Source: Syntrophomonadaceae bacterium (GTDB taxonomy: Bacteria > Bacillota_D > Dethiobacteria > DTU022). Taken from it: a stretch of 7,966 nucleotides of DNA. Positions 5,327 to 7,966 of this stretch are shown here, piece after piece (the first letter of the stretch is position 1; the number at the start of each line of letters is the position of its first letter). Under the pieces are notes generated by a model. The model searched no databases and was not told the origin of the DNA. It saw only the letters and a list, made by a program, of their open reading frames with translations. The DNA is taken from positions 1 through 7,966 of the forward strand of contig PWUG01000149.1 in the NCBI GenBank assembly GCA_003562605.1. Direction: 5' to 3'. The translations under genes were made by a program, and so were the position numbers.

Positions 5327-7279
5327 TTATTTCAGTGTTGGGAAGGTTCCCCTAGTAATGCTCTGCAGTCGGCCCACCATGATTAAGGCGTCCCGCAGGA
5401 GGGTATACTCTTGGTTGGAGAGCTTATCGGGTTCGATATAGTTGTCGGGCTGCAGGCCCTTTTTCCGCTTGGCCGCGGCGTCCTTGATGCGGAAAATCAT
5501 TAATGTCTCGTAGGCGATGGTGATGAACTCCACGTCTTTCGGGGCAAAAAGGTTGCGCTTGCCTAGCTCTTCGATCCGCTCGAAGGTATTGGTGGCAAAA
5601 AGTCCTTCACGCAGGGAAAAGGCGCGCATGCAGTCCACGATGATCACGCAGGCTGAGGATTTTAAGTTGAGCTTCCCGGCGTGTTCCCCGGAGCGCTCTG
5701 TCAGAATCTTGCGGAAGAGGCTGAGGGGTACTTTGATTTTCATATTCTTTTTGATCAGGGAGCCGATCATTTGGTCCGCGTTGCGGAAATTCTTCGTGAC
5801 GACATTGCGCAGCAGGTAATAGAGGCTCTGGCTTCCGTAGACGAAGCGAAAATCCAGGAAAATGTTCATCACAATGCTGTTCTCGGGGTCCCAGCTCACC
5901 TTCCAGCCGTTGATGGTGTCGCGCCACTCCTTGAAGCTGCGGCACCATTTCTCGTTGTTGGCCATCACGTAGCCGTCGCAGCGTTTAAAGCCGAACTCCT
6001 CCAGCCCGGCAACGATCTTTTCGCCCAGGGTCAGGAAGTACGTTTTCACGTCTTCCCTGCGCTCTTCTTTGACGTCTTCATAGACGATCCCGTTGTCCTG
6101 GTCGGTGCGGGTGAACTGCTCCTTGCGCCCGCCGCTTCCCATCTCGATAAAGCAGTAACGGGTTGGCGGCGGCCCCCAGCCTTCTTCCACCATGGCCCGC
6201 TCCGAGATTTCGATAATGCGTCGGGTGATGCGGTCGTAAAACTCGGCGATGAGGGAGGTAATCTCCAGCACGGTGGCCCGCTCCGAGAGCAGGGCCTGCA
6301 GCACCTGGTCGATGTCCTCGCGCAGCCGGGCGATCTCCGCAATGGTGTTGTAAGATTCGATGCGGTTGATGATGGCCAGGGCCCCGGACTTCCTGGACTT
6401 GATCAGGTCCCGCAGGGTCACAATGCCCGCCAGCTTGCCCTCAGCGACAACGGGGAGGTGCTTGGTCCAGTGCTTGATCATCAAGAAAAGGGCCTGGTAG
6501 GAAAATTCTTCGGGGGTGATCGTGATCAGCTCCGAGCTCATGATGTTCCTGGCTTTCATGTTGCTGTTTTGCAAGTCCTGTTCCCGGGCGATGAGCGAAA
6601 CAATGTCGCCTTCTGTAATAATACCCAGGGGTTTTTCCTCTTCCACCACGACCACGGAGCTCACGCCGTGTTCGTGAATGATGGAGGCCACTTGGCGAAA
6701 GTTGTCCTCGGGGCCGCAGGTCACGGGCCGGGTGACCATCACGTCGGACACCTTGCGGCGCAGGGGTTCACTTTCCAGTTCATTGCTCTCTTCGTGGAAG
6801 CTGAATTTCTGGTAAAGGGAGCGCAGGCGATCGGAGAGCATGCGGGTAAAAAACACGGCGACCGGGGAATCGGTCAGCACCACTTCTTCGAAGACATGCT
6901 GGGGGATGAGGAAGCAGTGGGTGTCTTCTACCGCGCGGGCGGAATCGGGGTACTGGTCGTCAGAAAGAAACGTGGTCTCCCCAAAGAAATCATTGGCATT
7001 CCGGTAACCCGCCACTTTTTCCATGCCGTAGCTATCGGTGACCGTTAATTCCACTTTTCCTTCAATGACAAAAAACAAGACGTGCTTGGAGAGCTCGTTT
7101 TGCTTGATGAGCAGGGTTCCCCGGGGGTATCTTCTCTCCTCCACCGCATCCGCGATCTTCTGGAGCATTTGCTCGTCCAGGTGATGAAAGAGTTCCATGT
7201 TCTTAATCCGTTCGACCCGTTCCGAGAGAGTCATTTGCAATTTTTCCTGTACTTCTAGCTTTTTGTTGTCTGGAGTCAT
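5327..7279 (-). CDS. cNMP-binding / CBS-pair / DUF294 putative nucleotidyltransferase signalling protein
   Basis: 650 residues, cytoplasmic. A cyclic-nucleotide-binding-like domain covers about 28-150, with FFGE at 98-101. Two CBS domains, usual adenylate sensors, lie at about 174-232 and 241-297. A helical linker leads to a GlnD-like nucleotidyltransferase domain with GSGGRKEQ (381-388) and DQDNGIVYED (393-402), carrying the GS...D-x-D core. A DUF294 C-terminal domain covers about 480-645. The arginine that grips the cyclic phosphate in CRP (R-S-A) appears as D112-S-A, so cAMP binding is doubtful. The gene is clearly GC-richer than its neighbours. The ATG start has GGGGAG (7291-7296) 11 nt upstream, rather far; M16 is an alternative start. 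Homologues often lie near acyl-CoA synthetase genes and are thought to regulate them; the exact target is unknown. Here it has no sigma-54 promoter and faces the Fe-S gene tail to tail. Confidence 0.9.
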   Translation of the reverse strand: MTPDNKKLEVQEKLQMTLSERVERIKNMELFHHLDEQMLQKIADAVEERRYPRGTLLIKQNELSKHVLFFVIEGKVELTVTDSYGMEKVAGYRNANDFFGETTFLSDDQYPDSARAVEDTHCFLIPQHVFEEVVLTDSPVAVFFTRMLSDRLRSLYQKFSFHEESNELESEPLRRKVSDVMVTRPVTCGPEDNFRQVASIIHEHGVSSVVVVEEEKPLGIITEGDIVSLIAREQDLQNSNMKARNIMSSELITITPEEFSYQALFLMIKHWTKHLPVVAEGKLAGIVTLRDLIKSRKSGALAIINRIESYNTIAEIARLREDIDQVLQALLSERATVLEITSLIAEFYDRITRRIIEISERAMVEEGWGPPPTRYCFIEMGSGGRKEQFTRTDQDNGIVYEDVKEERREDVKTYFLTLGEKIVAGLEEFGFKRCDGYVMANNEKWCRSFKEWRDTINGWKVSWDPENSIVMNIFLDFRFVYGSQSLYYLLRNVVTKNFRNADQMIGSLIKKNMKIKVPLSLFRKILTERSGEHAGKLNLKSSACVIIVDCMRAFSLREGLFATNTFERIEELGKRNLFAPKDVEFITIAYETLMIFRIKDAAAKRKKGLQPDNYIEPDKLSNQEYTLLRDALIMVGRLQSITRGTFPTLK

Positions 7280-7353
7280 GGAGGATAACGCTCCCCTCGA
7301 TCCCGGTATTAAGAAGCATAATCACTGACTGGTCTTGCACAAACCTTGTTGGA

Positions 7354-7382
7354 ATTATAAAATGCTGGATAATTTAATGAAA
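7354..7382 (-). promoter_or_regulatory. weak candidate sigma-A promoter of the DUF294 gene
   Basis: A perfect TATAAT -10 lies at 7354-7359 on the minus strand. A poor -35, TTTCAT, lies 17 bp upstream at 7377-7382. The predicted start is near 7347, about 68 nt before the ATG. I see no -24/-12 element in this upstream region. Only the -10 is convincing. Confidence 0.35.
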
Positions 7383-7791
7383 GATTAACTAATTGTCGTT
7401 GTTTATCAGGTTATTATACTCCCATCAATAATAATATTCTTGAACATATAGTAAGATAAAGTTATTGGCTCATGAACTGGTCAAATAAGCGATCAATAGG
7501 ATAACGAGGTGCCCAGCTTTCGGAGAAATTGGCAAGAAATTGCTTTCACTCCAATAATCAGCGCTGGGGGAAAAACACCCGGGATGGCCGCCCCACAGCT
7601 AATCTTGTAGACCAATGTGGCGAGTTTAAAAACGTTTACATCATTTATTTGCAATCTGGTGCAATTAATAAAAGCACAAAACGATTTCATTATTGGTGCA
7701 ATCTTGAGCAATCAGCAAGACAGTCTTGACACAAATGACATTTTTATGCAACGACGAATACATCTTAAGTAGTGGGCTCAAGTTTCGCCTT

Positions 7792-7966
7792 TCATAACCC
7801 ATCAGGCTCATAACAAAAAAGCATTTCCTTAGGATAATGCTCACCTCCTATGAGCACCATACCATAATCATAAAAGCTTGTATAAGTATAAATACATTCA
7901 TTAATTTCTATATATAAACTTAGAAAAGCTTGAACTTTACCGCTCCACCCTTTCACCTCCTCGCGG
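7792..7966 (-). CDS. possible C-terminal end of an unrecognised protein (start outside the window)
   Basis: A minus-strand frame is open from the window edge to the TGA at 7792-7794, giving 57 residues that begin REEVKGWSGKVQAF and end KEMLFCYEPDGL. AT-rich codons fit the neighbouring genes, and the mixed composition looks protein-like. A 57-codon open frame in AT-rich DNA can occur by chance, and I recognise no family. If real, it lies upstream of the DUF294 gene on the same strand, with about 510 bp between them. Confidence 0.3.
   Translation of the reverse strand, partial: REEVKGWSGKVQAFLSLYIEINECIYTYTSFYDYGMVLIGGEHYPKEMLFCYEPDGL

Larger units (their letters stand above)
7280..7966. other. 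687-bp right-end stretch with no confident gene
   Basis: Mostly AT-rich. A short GC-richer patch at about 7505-7600 reads in one plus frame as SFRRNWQEIAF...SAGGKTPGMAAPQL before a TAG stop. That could be debris of an old gene, but I cannot identify it. An inverted pair TGTAT-N8-ATACA lies near 7877-7894. Two minus-strand AGGAGGTGA sequences (about 7842-7850 and 7953-7961) look like ribosome sites but have no good in-frame start after them. The possible partial gene at the right edge is listed separately. Confidence 0.4.

Noticed and set aside
5681..7048. 455-codon plus-strand open frame opposite the DUF294 gene
   Set aside because: It is the antisense shadow of a GC-rich gene with strong domain motifs on the other strand; its low-complexity composition matches no family and it lacks a ribosome site.
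7530..7544. TGGCAAGAAATTGCT on plus, resembling a sigma-54 promoter
   Set aside because: The GG-to-GC spacing is one base too short, which normally abolishes sigma-54 recognition, and no credible gene follows.
7493..7729. Two overlapping opposite frames of 72 and 66 codons
   Set aside because: They are shadows of each other in a short GC-richer patch. The plus one has GGAG only 3 nt before a TTG, and neither resembles a known protein.

Overview
The window is AT-rich, with strong AGGAGG-type ribosome sites, a TTG start and anaerobe-type enzyme families. This suggests an anaerobic Gram-positive bacterium, probably a clostridial, Peptococcaceae or Desulfotomaculum-like lineage, but I cannot name a species. 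I see no rRNA, tRNA, CRISPR array or intact insertion sequence.

Layout, left to right: (1) the first 262 codons of an acyl-CoA dehydrogenase on the minus strand (1-787), cut by the window edge; (2) a 545-bp non-coding stretch holding its sigma-54 promoter and several short repeats; (3) an AMP-forming acyl-CoA synthetase of the acetyl-CoA synthetase family on the minus strand (1333-3321); (4) a 402-bp divergent control region; (5) a plus-strand gene (3724-4791) for a protein with the cysteine layout of epoxyqueuosine reductase and reductive dehalogenases, but not a canonical member of either; (6) a 535-bp stretch with nested inverted repeats and a possible broken coding frame; (7) a clearly GC-richer minus-strand gene (5327-7279) for a cNMP-binding / CBS-pair / DUF294 nucleotidyltransferase-like signalling protein; (8) a 687-bp stretch with only weak signals, including the possible tail of another minus-strand gene at the right edge.

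The main result is that the three metabolic genes each have their own -24/-12 (sigma-54) promoter. All three match TGGCA-N2-N4-TTGC(A/T) with identical spacing: 832-847 on minus before the dehydrogenase, 3509-3524 on minus before the synthetase, and 3667-3682 on plus before the Fe-S protein. The last two point away from each other and are about 142 bp apart, with two palindrome-like sites between them that could bind a shared enhancer-binding activator. No activator gene is present in the window.

The simplest reading is a sigma-54-controlled catabolic unit. The synthetase would make an acyl-CoA from a carboxylic acid, the dehydrogenase would oxidise it at the alpha-beta position, and the Fe-S, possibly corrinoid, protein would take part in an unknown redox step. 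The synthetase lacks the tryptophan that makes acetyl-CoA synthetases acetate-specific, so its substrate is probably not acetate. The DUF294 gene has no visible sigma-54 promoter and differs in base composition, so it is probably a separate unit, although such proteins often sit near acyl-CoA synthetase genes.
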